64,000 nt of DNA from Nocardia sp. NRRL S-836 (GCF_001279525.1 NZ_LGDY01000092.1:186001-250000); one strand, 5' to 3'. Shown: positions 26,515 to 35,220, counted from the stretch's first letter. The notes: generated by a model from the letters alone, not told the origin. Made by a program: numbers and translations.

Positions 26515-26619
26515 GACCGCGGTCAGCCTGTTGGCGACGTCCGCTACTGGGCAGGCCGGTTGCGCGACGTCGCCCGGCTCAACGACACCCTCGGCTACAC
26601 CAAGCGAGATCATCCATGA
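26515..26619 (+). pseudogene. C-terminal gene relic
   Basis: A short coding-like run (GDVRYWAGRLRDVARLNDTL, ending YTKRDHP) stops at TGA 26617-26619, forming an ATGA overlap with the acetyltransferase start. No start codon lies in this frame after 26503. It is probably the end of a deleted gene that was once coupled to the acetyltransferase. Confidence 0.3.
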
Positions 26620-27026
26620 GCCCGAATATTCTCATGCACCGATGGACGGTCACGGTGGCCCCGCCCCACGCTGACGAGGACAACGAAGGTCGACTCGCCC
26701 TCGCCGTCAACGGCAGCGAGGTCGGATACGCGCTGATCATCGAGCGCCCTGACGCGACATTGTGGATCGACACCATCAGGATCACCCCTGACCAGCGCGG
26801 CAACGGCTTGGGCACCCGCCTTCTCGCTCTGGTGCTTGGCTTGCACCCCGGCCGCGACATCGGCTTGGGCGCCCCCACCGCAGCTCTGAGCGCCTGGTAC
26901 GCGCGCCATGGCTTTCGACCGGCTGGACGTCACGGCGAGATGCGGCGACCCGCAACCCAGCAGCGTGCTGGTCGCGTGATCCCGCACCGCGGCCCTTCCC
27001 CGGAGCTGCACTCCTCGCCCAGCTGA
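26616..27026 (+). CDS. GNAT-family N-acetyltransferase
   Basis: The 136-residue protein has the acetyl-CoA-binding motif A (IDTIRITPDQRGNGLGTRLL, residues 49-68, with the Q/R-x-x-G-x-G/A loop) and a motif-B-like end LSAWYARHGFRPAGR. It would transfer an acetyl group from acetyl-CoA to an amine; the substrate is unknown. The last 35 residues are Arg/Pro/Ser-rich and may be untidy tail. ATG 26616 overlaps the preceding relic's stop. Confidence 0.8.
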   Translation: MSPNILMHRWTVTVAPPHADEDNEGRLALAVNGSEVGYALIIERPDATLWIDTIRITPDQRGNGLGTRLLALVLGLHPGRDIGLGAPTAALSAWYARHGFRPAGRHGEMRRPATQQRAGRVIPHRGPSPELHSSPS

Positions 27027-27102
27027 GCTGGGCCGCACCCTCCGCTGCCTCCGCACGCCCGCCACCGAAGGCTCCTTTCCCCTGTACGAGAGGAGAGAAC
27101 TC

Positions 27103-27744
27103 GTGTCACGTGTTCTCACTGCCGCACCACTGACCGCCGCCGACATCGAGGCGCTCACCGACGCCAACAACGTCCACTTCTCGTTCGACGCGGCGAGGGG
27201 CACGTCGCTCGTGTGCGCCGACCTGGGACCGTGGGACGAGCGGGTGTGGCACGGGCGCACTGTGCCTGACCACAGGCACGGTGCCTACTGCAGGCTTGTG
27301 TCCTGCGGGGTGGAGATCACCGGCTACAGGTCGCCGGTCGACGACGAGTGGTCAGCCTGGACTCACGCTGACGCTCGGAACACGGTGTGCCGCGCGAGCG
27401 TGAGCGGCCTGGGCAACAGGTCGTGGTCTTCTCTAGTCGCTCAGCTCAAAGCCGGCGACCGTCTCACGCTGGAGTGGCATGCGGACCTCCCACGCGACCC
27501 GACCTACTTCGCGGATCTGACCAGCGATGCGCTCTGGATCCGCATCGACCGGGCCGGCCGCTGGTGGCACCGGCTGCTCAATGGGACCACCCGTCGGCGA
27601 CTGACCCAACCGCTGTGGTTGCGCGTCGACGAGGTCACGGCCCGACGCGATGACCCGAACCGGCGATTCGTGAAGCGCTACGGCTTCGTTGTCGACACCG
27701 CGGCCGCGGTGTCGACTCGACACCGGCGCGCAGGTAGCTCATGA
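27103..27744 (+). CDS. LTxxD-family protein (paralogous group B)
   Basis: The 213-residue protein starts at GTG 27103 after GAGGAGAG. It begins RVLTAAPLTAADIEALTDAN and has SWSSLVAQLKAGDRLTLEW, matching in position WETIAQLVQPGDIISLQF of the 15671 gene and a like region of the 41597 gene. The C-terminal 80 residues (DALWIRIDRAGRWWHRLLNG) are rich in Trp and Arg. Function unknown. Confidence 0.72.
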   Translation: MSRVLTAAPLTAADIEALTDANNVHFSFDAARGTSLVCADLGPWDERVWHGRTVPDHRHGAYCRLVSCGVEITGYRSPVDDEWSAWTHADARNTVCRASVSGLGNRSWSSLVAQLKAGDRLTLEWHADLPRDPTYFADLTSDALWIRIDRAGRWWHRLLNGTTRRRLTQPLWLRVDEVTARRDDPNRRFVKRYGFVVDTAAAVSTRHRRAGSS

Positions 27745-28065
27745 CCGCCGATGATGAAGTCGATCGGAGTCACGTTCCTCCACGGCACGACCAAAGACCG
27801 CTTTTCGATGTCGCGGCGCGTGTCCGCGGCCTTGACGCCGACGGGGATCTGCTCGTCCCTTCTTAGACACTGCTTGGACCTCGGTCACCTCCATCACAAG
27901 GGGCCGGATGGAAAGCCAGCGTTGTACGTGCACGGCAAGGGCGACGAGCCCGATTGGATCGATGCACATGTCCTGCAGTTCATCAAGGACTACCTGACCG
28001 TGGGATCCCGACGAGACGTCGCGTGCTGCGGCGACCGCGTACGCGGTGCGCAAAGGGTGGTGTGA
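27741..28065 (+). pseudogene. Small gene broken by frameshift
   Basis: ATG 27741 overlaps the preceding stop (ATGA). It encodes 41 residues (TADDEVDRSHVPPRHDQRPL, VAARVRGLDADGDLLVP) before TAG 27864-27866. In another frame a coding-like part follows (LDLGHLHHKGPDGKPALYVH, WIDAHVLQFIKDYLT) up to TGA 28063-28065. The two parts could be one gene of about 100 residues. If not, the first part is a complete tiny gene. Confidence 0.4.
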
Positions 28066-28100
28066 CGCGCTCTGAGGCCTGTGTGTCGCTTGAGGGTTTC

Positions 28101-28141
28101 ACGGCTTGCCGCCGATGAGCGCGGCAAGCCGTTTGTTGTTG
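28101..28141 (+). terminator. Rho-independent terminator
   Basis: ACGGCTTGCCGC (28101-28112) pairs perfectly with GCGGCAAGCCGT (28121-28132) around an 8-base loop and is followed by TTGTTGTTG. Confidence 0.75.
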
Positions 28142-28166
28142 ACCGCCAAAGGGAGTGGGGCTTTCG

Positions 28167-28559
28167 ATGACTGCTGTGCTCGTGGACGCGCGTCTGTCGA
28201 TCAACGACGGCAGGACCGTTCAGACCGTGTTGGCCGCGATCGCGGAGCTGAACAAGCCGTACAGCGTGCACGCGGAGGAGACGATCACCGCGCGCACGTT
28301 CTGTGAGGTCACGCGGAGACTGCCGGGATTCGAGCGGCTGTTCACGTCGCCGGGGGCGTTCCTGCTCAAGCCGGAGCAGGTGGCCGTGGTTTTCGAAAGC
28401 CTCGTGGACTTTCAGGAGGCGGAGACCACCTGCGACATCACGCAGGGCATCCACGACGGCAGGCGGAACTTCACTGGGTTCTGCGACTGCGACATGCGCA
28501 ACCGTGCGTGGAGCTGGGCGGTCAAGATAGCCGCGGACTACGGGGTGTGCGTGTTCTGA
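28167..28559 (+). CDS. Unknown protein
   Basis: The 130-residue product starts at ATG 28167 (a GTG at 28155 is also in frame, but too close to the AAAGGGAG site). It reads TAVLVDARLSINDGRTVQTV, ETITARTFCEVTRRLPGFER, PEQVAVVFESLVDFQEAETT, and has three Cys in GFCDCDMRN and a last one at the C-terminus. The family is not recognised. It begins a new unit after the terminator. Confidence 0.7.
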   Translation: MTAVLVDARLSINDGRTVQTVLAAIAELNKPYSVHAEETITARTFCEVTRRLPGFERLFTSPGAFLLKPEQVAVVFESLVDFQEAETTCDITQGIHDGRRNFTGFCDCDMRNRAWSWAVKIAADYGVCVF

Positions 28560-28664
28560 CCCGCACTGTCGGGTGTGGATTGCGGGGCCATCCTTGCCGG
28601 CTGGGCAGTGGTGGCCCCGCGTCGTGTCAAGCCGGGGGATGGCCCGTGGACTGGAGGGACACCT

Positions 28665-28892
28665 GTGTTCACCGCACGGCACTACTGGTGGTTCGCGGAC
28701 CTGATCGCTGCGCACCCGGAGCAGTTCAGCCGGGAAGCCGCGGGACTGATCGCGGACAAGTTCGCGCAGGAGAACCTGAACTTCCGGCGTGAGTTGTTCA
28801 TGGAGAAGGCGGGTTACCCGCCGCCTGTCAAGACGTGCCTGAGGTCGGCAGGTTTCGTCGGCACCGCGCACGCCGCGCGGTGCCCGTGGTGA
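28665..28892 (+). CDS. FTARHYxxxA family small protein
   Basis: The 75-residue product starts at GTG 28665 after GGAGGG. It reads VFTARHYWWFADLIAAHPEQ, then AAGLIADKFAQENLNFRREL, then FMEKAGYPPP. A similar plan (FT-xx-HY start, helical middle, NxxFxxxxFxxxxG end) occurs in a family of actinophage and plasmid proteins of unknown function that I have seen before. It is helical and probably soluble. Confidence 0.65.
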   Translation: MFTARHYWWFADLIAAHPEQFSREAAGLIADKFAQENLNFRRELFMEKAGYPPPVKTCLRSAGFVGTAHAARCPW

Positions 28893-28925
28893 CCGTCCGA
28901 ATCGGACTGTATGGGAGGAGTTCTG

Positions 28926-28985
28926 ATGGCCAGCTCGGCTGTGATCATGGCCGCTGTTCGGGAAGCCGAGCAGTCCGGGAGGTGA
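28926..28985 (+). CDS. Possible 19-residue coupling peptide
   Basis: ATG 28926 follows GGGAGGAG and encodes MASSAVIMAAVREAEQSGR. Its TGA overlaps the GTG of the next gene (GTGA). The strong ribosome site followed by stop-start overlap suggests it helps translate the next gene, whose own start lacks a well-placed site. Confidence 0.4.
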   Translation: MASSAVIMAAVREAEQSGR

Positions 28986-29704
28986 TCAGTGACGACGTGG
29001 CACGTGAGATCGCGTCGTGGTACCAGTCGCCCGCCGTGATCGACGCGCCGATCACGGCGCTGTCGCACGGGGTCGTGTTCGACAACTACGCGCTGTGGGA
29101 GCGCGTGAGCCGTGCGATCGACACCGGTGAGTTCGAGTCGGGCGGCAAGGGCACGCCGCGCGAGTTGCGGGCGCTCCAGGCGTGGGTGGAAAGGCGGATG
29201 CCGCGCCTGGTCGTGGTCGAGCACGACCTCGACGCGCGCGACTGGGACAACTGGGTGCGGCAGTACGGGGAGACCGGCCGGGAACGCCCGGACGGGATCG
29301 AGCCGGACGACGTCGAGGTGAGCCTGGTCGAGTGCGCTCAGCGCGGCCTCGCCGACTGGGTGTATCCGGGTGAGGCCAGCCACCCGGACAAGCCGACTGA
29401 GCACCGCGGCTACGACGCGTCGGACGACTCGGTTCAGGTGCCGCTGTCTGTGGTCGAGGCCGCGGCGGCGATGTTGTCGGGCACGAACACGGGGTTCTAC
29501 GCCGCTTCCTACGGCGGTAACCCGTTCTCCACGGCCCTGTACTGGTCGCAGACCGACACGTTCGCCGAGCAGGGGCCGGGCAAGCCGTACGCCTCGCAGT
29601 ACCTGCGGCCCACCGGTTCAGCCAGCATCCGTCTGGCCACCCTGCACGGCTTCACGCCGGAGCAGGAAGCGGACGTGTGGAAGCGGTGGAAGGGACAGTC
29701 GTGA
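28982..29704 (+). CDS. Unknown protein
   Basis: The 240-residue protein starts at GTG 28982, coupled to a tiny upstream frame. It reads VISDDVAREIASWYQSPAVI, APITALSHGVVFDNYALWER, ELRALQAWVERRMPRLVVVE, then SVVEAAAAMLSGTNTGFYAA and SASIRLATLHGFTPEQEAD. No family or catalytic motif is recognised. Its stop overlaps the GTG of the following small gene. Confidence 0.7.
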   Translation: MISDDVAREIASWYQSPAVIDAPITALSHGVVFDNYALWERVSRAIDTGEFESGGKGTPRELRALQAWVERRMPRLVVVEHDLDARDWDNWVRQYGETGRERPDGIEPDDVEVSLVECAQRGLADWVYPGEASHPDKPTEHRGYDASDDSVQVPLSVVEAAAAMLSGTNTGFYAASYGGNPFSTALYWSQTDTFAEQGPGKPYASQYLRPTGSASIRLATLHGFTPEQEADVWKRWKGQS

Positions 29705-29853
29705 CTGTGGTTGACCTGCACCTGGTGGTGCCGACGGGCGACTGCGACCGCGTGGACCCGACCGGCGTGGTGCGCTACTGGATTCCCGGTAGCCTGGACA
29801 TGCCGCTCGCGGTCGGCGCGGTGCAAGCCGCACGACTGGAGTTCGACCCCTAG
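29701..29853 (+). CDS. Small unknown protein
   Basis: GTG 29701 overlaps the preceding stop (GTGA) and gives 50 residues (VTVVDLHLVVPTGDCDRVD, VRYWIPGSLDMPLAVGAV) ending at TAG 29851-29853. It reads like a compact beta-rich peptide. It is the last plus-strand gene before a convergent regulator gene. Confidence 0.5.
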   Translation: MTVVDLHLVVPTGDCDRVDPTGVVRYWIPGSLDMPLAVGAVQAARLEFDP

Positions 29854-29984
29854 CGCTTCGCTGATCTCCGAGCTGGTCAACATGAACCAGGTGCTGTTGT
29901 CCCGCACGTTGACCTTGCCGGCGATGAAGCCGGTCAGCGCCTTGGACTGGATCGAGCCTCGGTCACCACTTGACGCGGTCGCAC
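29854..29984. other. Convergent gap
   Basis: This lies between the plus-strand small gene and the minus-strand regulator. No clear hairpin is seen. Confidence 0.3.
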
Positions 29985-30998
29985 TCAGCCAATCTGGCGG
30001 TACAGCAGTGTCGACCCCACCTCGGTGAGACTGTGCCGGACCGTGCCCCGGTGCCGACGAGTGACGATCAGCCCCGCCTCCCGCAACACCGACGTGTGCT
30101 GTGATGCGGCCGGCGCCGACGTGCCCGTGTGGTTCGCGAGCTCGCCCGTGGTCGCGACGCCGTCCGCGATCGCGAGCAGGACGCTTGCCCGCGTGCGCCC
30201 CAGCAGGTTCGCCAGACCTTTCACCGGGCTACGCGCCGACCAGATCTCCGCCGCACTGCTCACGTCCAGACTCGCAGGGAACACCACCGAAAGCTCCTGC
30301 GGGCTCGCCGGGTCGAACATGACGAGCGGCGTGCGCAGGAAGAACGACGGCATCAGCACCAAGCCGTTGCCGTCGAGGTGGAAGTCGTGGCTCTTCGCAG
30401 TACCGCTGTCGACCCGCAGGATCGGATTCGTCCACGTGATCGTGTGGTGCAGGGTCGACAGCAGGCCCTCCACGCCGGATTCCAGCAGCACCGCGCCACG
30501 CTGAGCGCGGTCGGCGTCGAGGTGCGACCGGATACGATTCCAGCGCGGGCCGATCGCGAAGCGATGGTAGTCGCCGAGCGTGGCGACGAGTTCGCGGCGC
30601 GTGGACAGGTCGTACGCGAGGTGTTGCAGGACCCCTGGTACCCGGCCGTGGTGGGCCCCGAAGTGGTCGAGCTCCGACGCGATCGCCGAAACCGTGCTGG
30701 CGAGCAACCGCTCCGCGCCGATTTCCAAGTCAGTTGAACGACCTGCCAAGGTGACCAGGTCGAGGCAAGGTTCCCGCTTCGGTGAGATCGCGCTGAGAAG
30801 CGCGTACTTCGGGCTCAGCGTGCCGCGCACATGCCGCCGCCAGCCGCCCAGCACACCCTCATCAGCCCGCGTCCGCAACGCGCGCAGACTGAAGAGCGTC
30901 TCTGCCATCGGCCCGAGCGTCGGCATCAACCGCACCCGTCCCAGATCGGCAGAAGAGAAGTGGATCATGTGCATGTCGCCCCCCAGCGTCAGGTCCAT
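29985..30998 (-). CDS. ArsR-like winged-helix regulator, large form
   Basis: The protein is up to 337 residues. The C-terminal 75 residues are an ArsR-type winged helix: GRTRASVLLAIADGVATTGE, HTGTSAPAASQHTSVLREAG and RHRGTVRHSLTEVG. The N-terminal 250 residues are the sensor-like region found in a family of actinomycete regulators that begin IHFSSADLGRVRLMPTLGP. ATG 30998 is the outer start; the Met before IHF (about 30968) fits the family better. Its genes usually sit beside transporters or secondary-metabolism enzymes on chromosomes, so this and the next three genes look like chromosomal passengers. Confidence 0.85.
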   Translation of the reverse strand: MDLTLGGDMHMIHFSSADLGRVRLMPTLGPMAETLFSLRALRTRADEGVLGGWRRHVRGTLSPKYALLSAISPKREPCLDLVTLAGRSTDLEIGAERLLASTVSAIASELDHFGAHHGRVPGVLQHLAYDLSTRRELVATLGDYHRFAIGPRWNRIRSHLDADRAQRGAVLLESGVEGLLSTLHHTITWTNPILRVDSGTAKSHDFHLDGNGLVLMPSFFLRTPLVMFDPASPQELSVVFPASLDVSSAAEIWSARSPVKGLANLLGRTRASVLLAIADGVATTGELANHTGTSAPAASQHTSVLREAGLIVTRRHRGTVRHSLTEVGSTLLYRQIG

Positions 30999-31252
30999 AC
31001 TTGCACTCTTCGCCGTTCAAAGCCTGCGAAATGCGCAGCTGAGCGTTGACATCCAGGCGTCGCGACCAACGCGTCCGGTCCACGCGAGTCGGCTTCAAGA
31101 TAGACGCTGCCCTCCGCGCTTACAGGTCGCTGGTACGCGCTCATGGTCCACCAACCGGGTCCACGAAGTGATCGAGCTTGTCCCCGCGTCATCTCAGAAC
31201 GAGTCTTCCCGGTGACGCGCGGGAGACGTCCGGCTGCCCACGTGGGAGGACC
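30999..31252. other. Divergent spacer
   Basis: Promoter region of the minus-strand regulator. No gene and no distinctive motif is seen. Confidence 0.3.
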
Positions 31253-31800
31253 ATGACCAGGTAGGTGATCATCGGCTGAGGAACCGTCGGTGCCACCCTC
31301 GCCGCCGGACTGCACCGGGCCGACAAGCAGTTGGTCCTCGTCGCCCGAGGCGTCAACCAGGCAGCGCTCCAGGAACGCGGACTGCGGTACGTGACCCGCT
31401 GGGCACCGACGTGGTCCCGGTTGCCGGTGGCCCATGAGAACAGACCAGAGAGAACCGAAAGGTTGGTGCGAGCCTGGGCGTGGTGCCCGGTCCGCGGCAG
31501 CACTGCCGCGGTCCAACTGTCGTGGTCGTGCCGCAGAACGGCCTGGAGAACGAGCGGGTGGCCCTATGGGTTCCGCGACTGTCTTTGTCACCGTCGTCTG
31601 AGTGTCGATGAGCCACGTCGACCCGGTGAGGTCGTGTCCCCACCTTGGACTGGTGAAGCGCCTGACCCGAATCGGGTGTCACACCCGGATGCTGACTCCG
31701 GGCGCGATGCGACAGCCGAGATCGCAGTATTGCGCACGGCCCTACCAGGCCGAATCGTAGGCCGGCATCCCGTCGTGGACCGTGCCGGCCACGTGACCAC
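31253..31800 (+). pseudogene. Decayed 2-dehydropantoate 2-reductase-like gene
   Basis: ATG 31253 is followed by two stops within the NAD-binding start (VIIG-stop-GTVGATLAAGLHRA), but the sequence is unmistakably that of ApbA/PanE-like reductases: KQLVLVARGVNQAALQERGL, then PLGTDVVPVAGGP in another frame, VVVPQNGLENERVAL in a third, and EVVSPPWTGEA later. The intact enzyme reduces ketopantoate with NADPH. At least two stops and three shifts make it dead. It fills the space between the regulator and the secreted proteins. Confidence 0.6.
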
Positions 31801-31958
31801 ACGTTCTGTCCGCAGTGGACACAGAATGTGCAAGGCAGTCAAGCTTCAAGACGACAACGGGCGAACCTGCTCGTGCTCGGCACCGGCGTACAGGGTTGCC
31901 CCGACAGCGAGAAGGGGGTGCGTCCACGAAGGACACACCCCCGTTCATTCCTCGAAAG

Positions 31959-32336
31959 TCACCAACGCAGTCCGGCCCATGCGTGCGCGGAGACGTCCTT
32001 GTTGACCGTCAGGCGGGCGTAGCCGGGATTGAGGCCGTGGCACAGCCACGACTGGGGTGGATCGCTCATTCTGAACGTGCCCGAGCACCACCTCACCTGG
32101 CCGCCGGGACCGTCGACGTGCCAGTTGAGTGTGATGTCCGGGATTGACCCCCCGTAGACATCGAAGTCGGCGGCGAGCGTGCCACCGGGTGAATCGATCA
32201 CCTCGACCGAGCAGAACGACTGCCTCGGTATGGGACCGCAGTTGGCGGTGCTGCCGCCCGCGTGCGCCGGTGCGACGAGCATCAGCAGGTTGACGAATGC
32301 GATCAGCGCGGCGCCGATCAGGCTTTTGCGAATCAC
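31959..32336 (-). CDS. Small secreted protein
   Basis: The 125-residue product starts at ATG 32336 and has a clear signal peptide: MIRKSLIGAALIAFVNLLML then a cleavage site after PAHA. The mature part (about 99 residues) has four Cys (ANCGP, SFCSVE, RWCSGT, WLCHGL), so probably two disulfides, and a beta-rich pattern (TLAADFDVYGGSIPDITLNW). The family is unknown. It lies 18 bases after the other secreted gene and is probably co-transcribed. Confidence 0.82.
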   Translation of the reverse strand: MIRKSLIGAALIAFVNLLMLVAPAHAGGSTANCGPIPRQSFCSVEVIDSPGGTLAADFDVYGGSIPDITLNWHVDGPGGQVRWCSGTFRMSDPPQSWLCHGLNPGYARLTVNKDVSAHAWAGLRW

Positions 32337-32354
32337 GTTTCCCCTTGTCGTCTG

Positions 32355-32783
32355 TCAGACACTTGAGCAGGCAGGGTCCGCGGTGCGGGTGAAGCTGCCG
32401 TCGGAGTTCTTGCGCCAGAACTCCGAACACCAGAGTCGGCCACTGCCGGCCGTCTGGTTCACCTCGGCGCGGAACGACTCCTCGGTGCTCCACAACTTGG
32501 TCTGCGATACCGCGATGGTGCCGTTGGGACCGAACACGTTGAAGAATCCGATGTAGTCGCCCTGTGGACTGTGGTAGTTGTGCCATGAAATGATGCGGTA
32601 CACAGTGCAACCGTTGACGCCATTCGTGAGCGTCTGCTGTGTGATGCGACCGTTGCTCGCCACCCCAGGCTGAGTACAGGCTTGCGCCGAGATTTCCGCG
32701 CTGGCATTCCCCGCGAAGACACTCCCCGCGAGCGCAAGTGCAACGGCTGCACCCGACAATACAACCCTGGCAAATAGCTTCAT
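32355..32783 (-). CDS. Secreted unknown protein
   Basis: The 142-residue product starts at ATG 32783, eight bases after an AAAGG. The signal peptide is MKLFARVVLSGAAVALALAG followed by a site after NASA. The mature part contains CTQPGVASNGRI, GCTVYRIISWHNYHSPQGDY, LWCSEFWRKNSDG and a C-terminal ACSS, again four Cys. It has many aromatic residues. It and its downstream neighbour form a two-gene operon of exported proteins. Confidence 0.82.
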   Translation of the reverse strand: MKLFARVVLSGAAVALALAGSVFAGNASAEISAQACTQPGVASNGRITQQTLTNGVNGCTVYRIISWHNYHSPQGDYIGFFNVFGPNGTIAVSQTKLWSTEESFRAEVNQTAGSGRLWCSEFWRKNSDGSFTRTADPACSSV

Positions 32784-33264
32784 CTAGACCTTTCCCTGAG
32801 ATCAGTCATTCAGATTTGAGCGCCAAACACATAAACCCGCGCTGCCGCGAACAGCGTCATCGACACATCTCCATCGATGGACTTCATCTCCTTCCTTTCG
32901 CGGCAGAGCGTTGTGCACGATCCTGACGCTTGGAGACCGAGAGCGTCGAGGCGGTGAAGTCCTGACTTAAAACTGCTGGTAACAGCGATCGCCGTGCACT
33001 AATCCCACTTCACGGGTTCCTGACGTCGCATGGACATGCATGCCACCGAAACGAGCCGCATTGCGGCGACGTTGTTCAGACTGCGGGCGCTGCGCGGCTC
33101 CGGAGCCGACCTTGCAGCGTCGCGCCGACGTGAGGAAGCGGACGCGACCGTAATCCGGTTGCTCCCCGCGGTTCACCGCCAGCCGCGCATGCATGGATTT
33201 GATCCCGCTTGGAGTCCCTGATCTCGTTGACGATCAGGATCAGCTTCCGCGCACGGGTCTTCAG
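32784..33264. other. 480-base region without a supported gene
   Basis: The left part is AT-richer than average and holds the promoter of the minus-strand secreted pair. A frame at 33030-33221 (DMHATETSRIAATLFRLRAL) is possible but lacks a ribosome site. Nothing else is supported. Confidence 0.4.
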
Positions 33265-33560
33265 ATGGCCATCGCGACCACGTTCGTGAAGCGCATGGAG
33301 TTGGCCGACGGCGCTCGTCCGTTCATCGCGCCCGTGCGCAGTGCCGATCAGGAGGCAGCCAGGACGTTGCTGCGCGCTACGGGGACACTCCGGACTTCGC
33401 TCTGGCGGGCGTGGTGTGCGAGTGGTGCGCCGAGCTCAAGCAGCAGGGCGAGCTGCGTCACGCGACGTTCGGGGACACGCGTGCCTGCTGGGAGACACGC
33501 AACTACCAGCAGCTGGAGTACGAGTCGGAGCTGCCGCTGATCAAAGCCGGGTGGCTGTAG
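33265..33560 (+). pseudogene. Frameshifted small gene at the start of the array
   Basis: A first part (ATTFVKRMELADGARPF, RSADQEAARTLLR) and a second part in another frame (YGDTPDFALAGVVCEWCAEL, RHATFGDTRACWETRNYQQL) read as one protein with a shift near 33372, ending at TAG 33558-33560. The second half is clearly coding, with a CEWC pair. No start lies in its own frame. Confidence 0.5.
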
Positions 33561-33562
33561 CC

Positions 33563-33727
33563 GTGCAGGTGGACGCGGAGCTGCTGCGCGAGGTGATCGA
33601 CACCCTGGAACGGGTGGGGTGTCAGTTCGACTTCTGCCGAGGTCCGACGCTCGAACCCGTGCCGATGATCACCTGCTGTGCGTGCGCGACGCTGGCCTGC
33701 GTGCGTGCCCGTGTGAACGAGTCCTGA
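33563..33727 (+). CDS. Small Cys-rich protein
   Basis: GTG 33563 (or GTG 33551, overlapping the preceding stop) encodes about 54 residues: VQVDAELLREVIDTLERVG, CQFDFCRGPTLEPVPM, then CCACATLACVRARVNES. Six Cys in a short protein suggest zinc binding. It starts the long plus-strand array. The family is not recognised. Confidence 0.55.
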   Translation: MQVDAELLREVIDTLERVGCQFDFCRGPTLEPVPMITCCACATLACVRARVNES

Positions 33728-33824
33728 AGCCGCCCGCCATCAATGCCGTACCCCCGCACGCCGGGGGTGCGGTGTCGTCACCGTGCGGAATGAACCGAGT
33801 TCGACAGAGCCTTTGGAGGGTGTC

Positions 33825-34163
33825 ATGAGCAAGCGTCGCAACAACAAAGTCGTCAGCCTCGCCGCGCGCCGCGCCCGGCAGGCGCAGGCGCACGCCGCGC
33901 GCGTGCGGTACGTGCGCCTGTACTCCGCGGCCGGCGTGGGCCGGGAGTCGGCCGGCGTGGTCGTGCCGATGCGGCGGCGGGTGGAGTCTGTCTCCGACAC
34001 GCACATGATCGGCGTGATGCCGGACGGCACCGGCAAGTTCGTGGCGGTGTGCTCGTGCGGCAAGTACCGCAGCAACCCGATGGGGGAGCGCTACGCCAAG
34101 GGTGCCGGTACGCGGCACGTCAACGCCGAGTCCGCCAAGCGCGCCGCCACGCAAGCCGCATGA
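33825..34163 (+). CDS. Basic small protein with CSCGK motif
   Basis: The 112-residue product starts at ATG 33825 after TGGAGGG. The first 45 residues are strongly basic (SKRRNNKVVSLAARRARQAQ), followed by VESVSDTHMIGVMPDGTGKF, AVCSCGKYRSNPMGERYAKG and a basic end. It probably binds nucleic acid. The Cys pair may bind zinc with nearby His. Its stop overlaps the next ATG. Confidence 0.7.
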   Translation: MSKRRNNKVVSLAARRARQAQAHAARVRYVRLYSAAGVGRESAGVVVPMRRRVESVSDTHMIGVMPDGTGKFVAVCSCGKYRSNPMGERYAKGAGTRHVNAESAKRAATQAA

Positions 34164-34444
34164 CCGGCGTGAAGTCCGCGTCCGGCGTGGAGACCGTGTC
34201 CACGTGGGCCGACGACTTCGGCCGCTGGCACGCCCTCGTCCGGTTCGCCGAGCCCCTGGGCCGTGACGCCCTGGAGCGCAATGCCGACCGGGTGCGCAGG
34301 CGTGCCCGCCGCGCGATTCGCCGGGAGCTGGCCGCGCGCGACGCGGTCGGTCCGGGCTGGCAGTGCCGCGTCCAGCTCGTTGACGCGTTCGTGGCTCCGG
34401 GCTGTGTGACGCGCTCGCTGATCTACGCGGAGCGCGTGAAGTAA
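34160..34444 (+). CDS. Unknown basic protein
   Basis: ATG 34160 overlaps the preceding stop (ATGA). The 94 residues read TGVKSASGVETVSTWADDFG, HALVRFAEPLGRDALERNAD, a run of Arg-rich helix and CRVQLVDAFVAPGCVTRSLI. The family is not recognised. It is translated in a coupled manner with the previous gene and followed by a hairpin. Confidence 0.65.
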   Translation: MTGVKSASGVETVSTWADDFGRWHALVRFAEPLGRDALERNADRVRRRARRAIRRELAARDAVGPGWQCRVQLVDAFVAPGCVTRSLIYAERVK

Positions 34445-34469
34445 GCCGGGCAGTGGTGCCCGATGTCTC

Positions 34470-34500
34470 ACCCGTGGCGTGTGCCCGCCACGGGTTTCCT
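34470..34500 (+). terminator. Hairpin terminator
   Basis: ACCCGTGGCG (34470-34479) pairs with CGCCACGGGT (34486-34495), loop six bases, then TTCCT. Confidence 0.6.
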
Positions 34501-34578
34501 GGGCTGCTCGCTCACCCGCCAACCCCCTCCCGCGCGGTGAGGGAGCGGCCCTTCCCCTGTCTGTAAAGGAGTACGGCC

Positions 34579-35220
34579 GTGGTGGCGTCGTTCGCACCCC
34601 TGTTCACGTGGACCACCGGAGTCGGCGAGTTCGGCATGGTCCTGCTCGCCGGTGAGCGCGACGGCAAGCCGTACAGCGACGCCTACGTGTCGCGCTACGT
34701 CGGCGCGAAGCGCGCGGCGTTCGCCGTGCTGAACCTGTCGCCCGACTCGGCTTACGACTCGTTCGACCACTGGCGCTACCGCGTCACCGGGTGGCGTCCC
34801 ACCGGGGACACCCCTGCCCAGCAGAAGTACCCCGTTGCCGGGTGCGGGCACCTCCACGTGCCTGACACCGGCGCGGTGCGCTCGGTGCTGCCGACAGACG
34901 ACGACGGGCGCACCCTGTGCCTGCCGTGCGGCGACGACCGGGCACGCGCGGCGATGTCCGCGCTCAAGCCGGGTGAGCGGATGAACGCGTACCTGGCCAC
35001 CGGCGACGACGCGCGCGGCCTGGTGACCACCGGGCACGGGGGACTGCTCGGGTTCGCCACGCGGTTCACCTCTGCCCCAATGGCCACGCCCACCGGGGGC
35101 ACGTACACGCGCCACTACTACCAGGTGCGGGACCTGGCGGGCCAGCCGTGGGCTGCGTTCGGCGCGGGTGCGGGGATGGCTCTGACGTTGATGCGTCTCA
35201 AGGACAAGTCCGCGGCCTGA
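34579..35220 (+). CDS. Unknown protein
   Basis: The 213-residue protein starts at GTG 34579 after AAGGAG. It reads VASFAPLFTWTTGVGEFGMV, then KRAAFAVLNLSPDSAYDSFD, a Cys/His region (YPVAGCGHLHVPD, RTLCLPCGDDRARAAMS) typical of a zinc knuckle, and a C-terminal aromatic part. It probably binds zinc. Function unknown. Confidence 0.7.
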   Translation: MVASFAPLFTWTTGVGEFGMVLLAGERDGKPYSDAYVSRYVGAKRAAFAVLNLSPDSAYDSFDHWRYRVTGWRPTGDTPAQQKYPVAGCGHLHVPDTGAVRSVLPTDDDGRTLCLPCGDDRARAAMSALKPGERMNAYLATGDDARGLVTTGHGGLLGFATRFTSAPMATPTGGTYTRHYYQVRDLAGQPWAAFGAGAGMALTLMRLKDKSAA

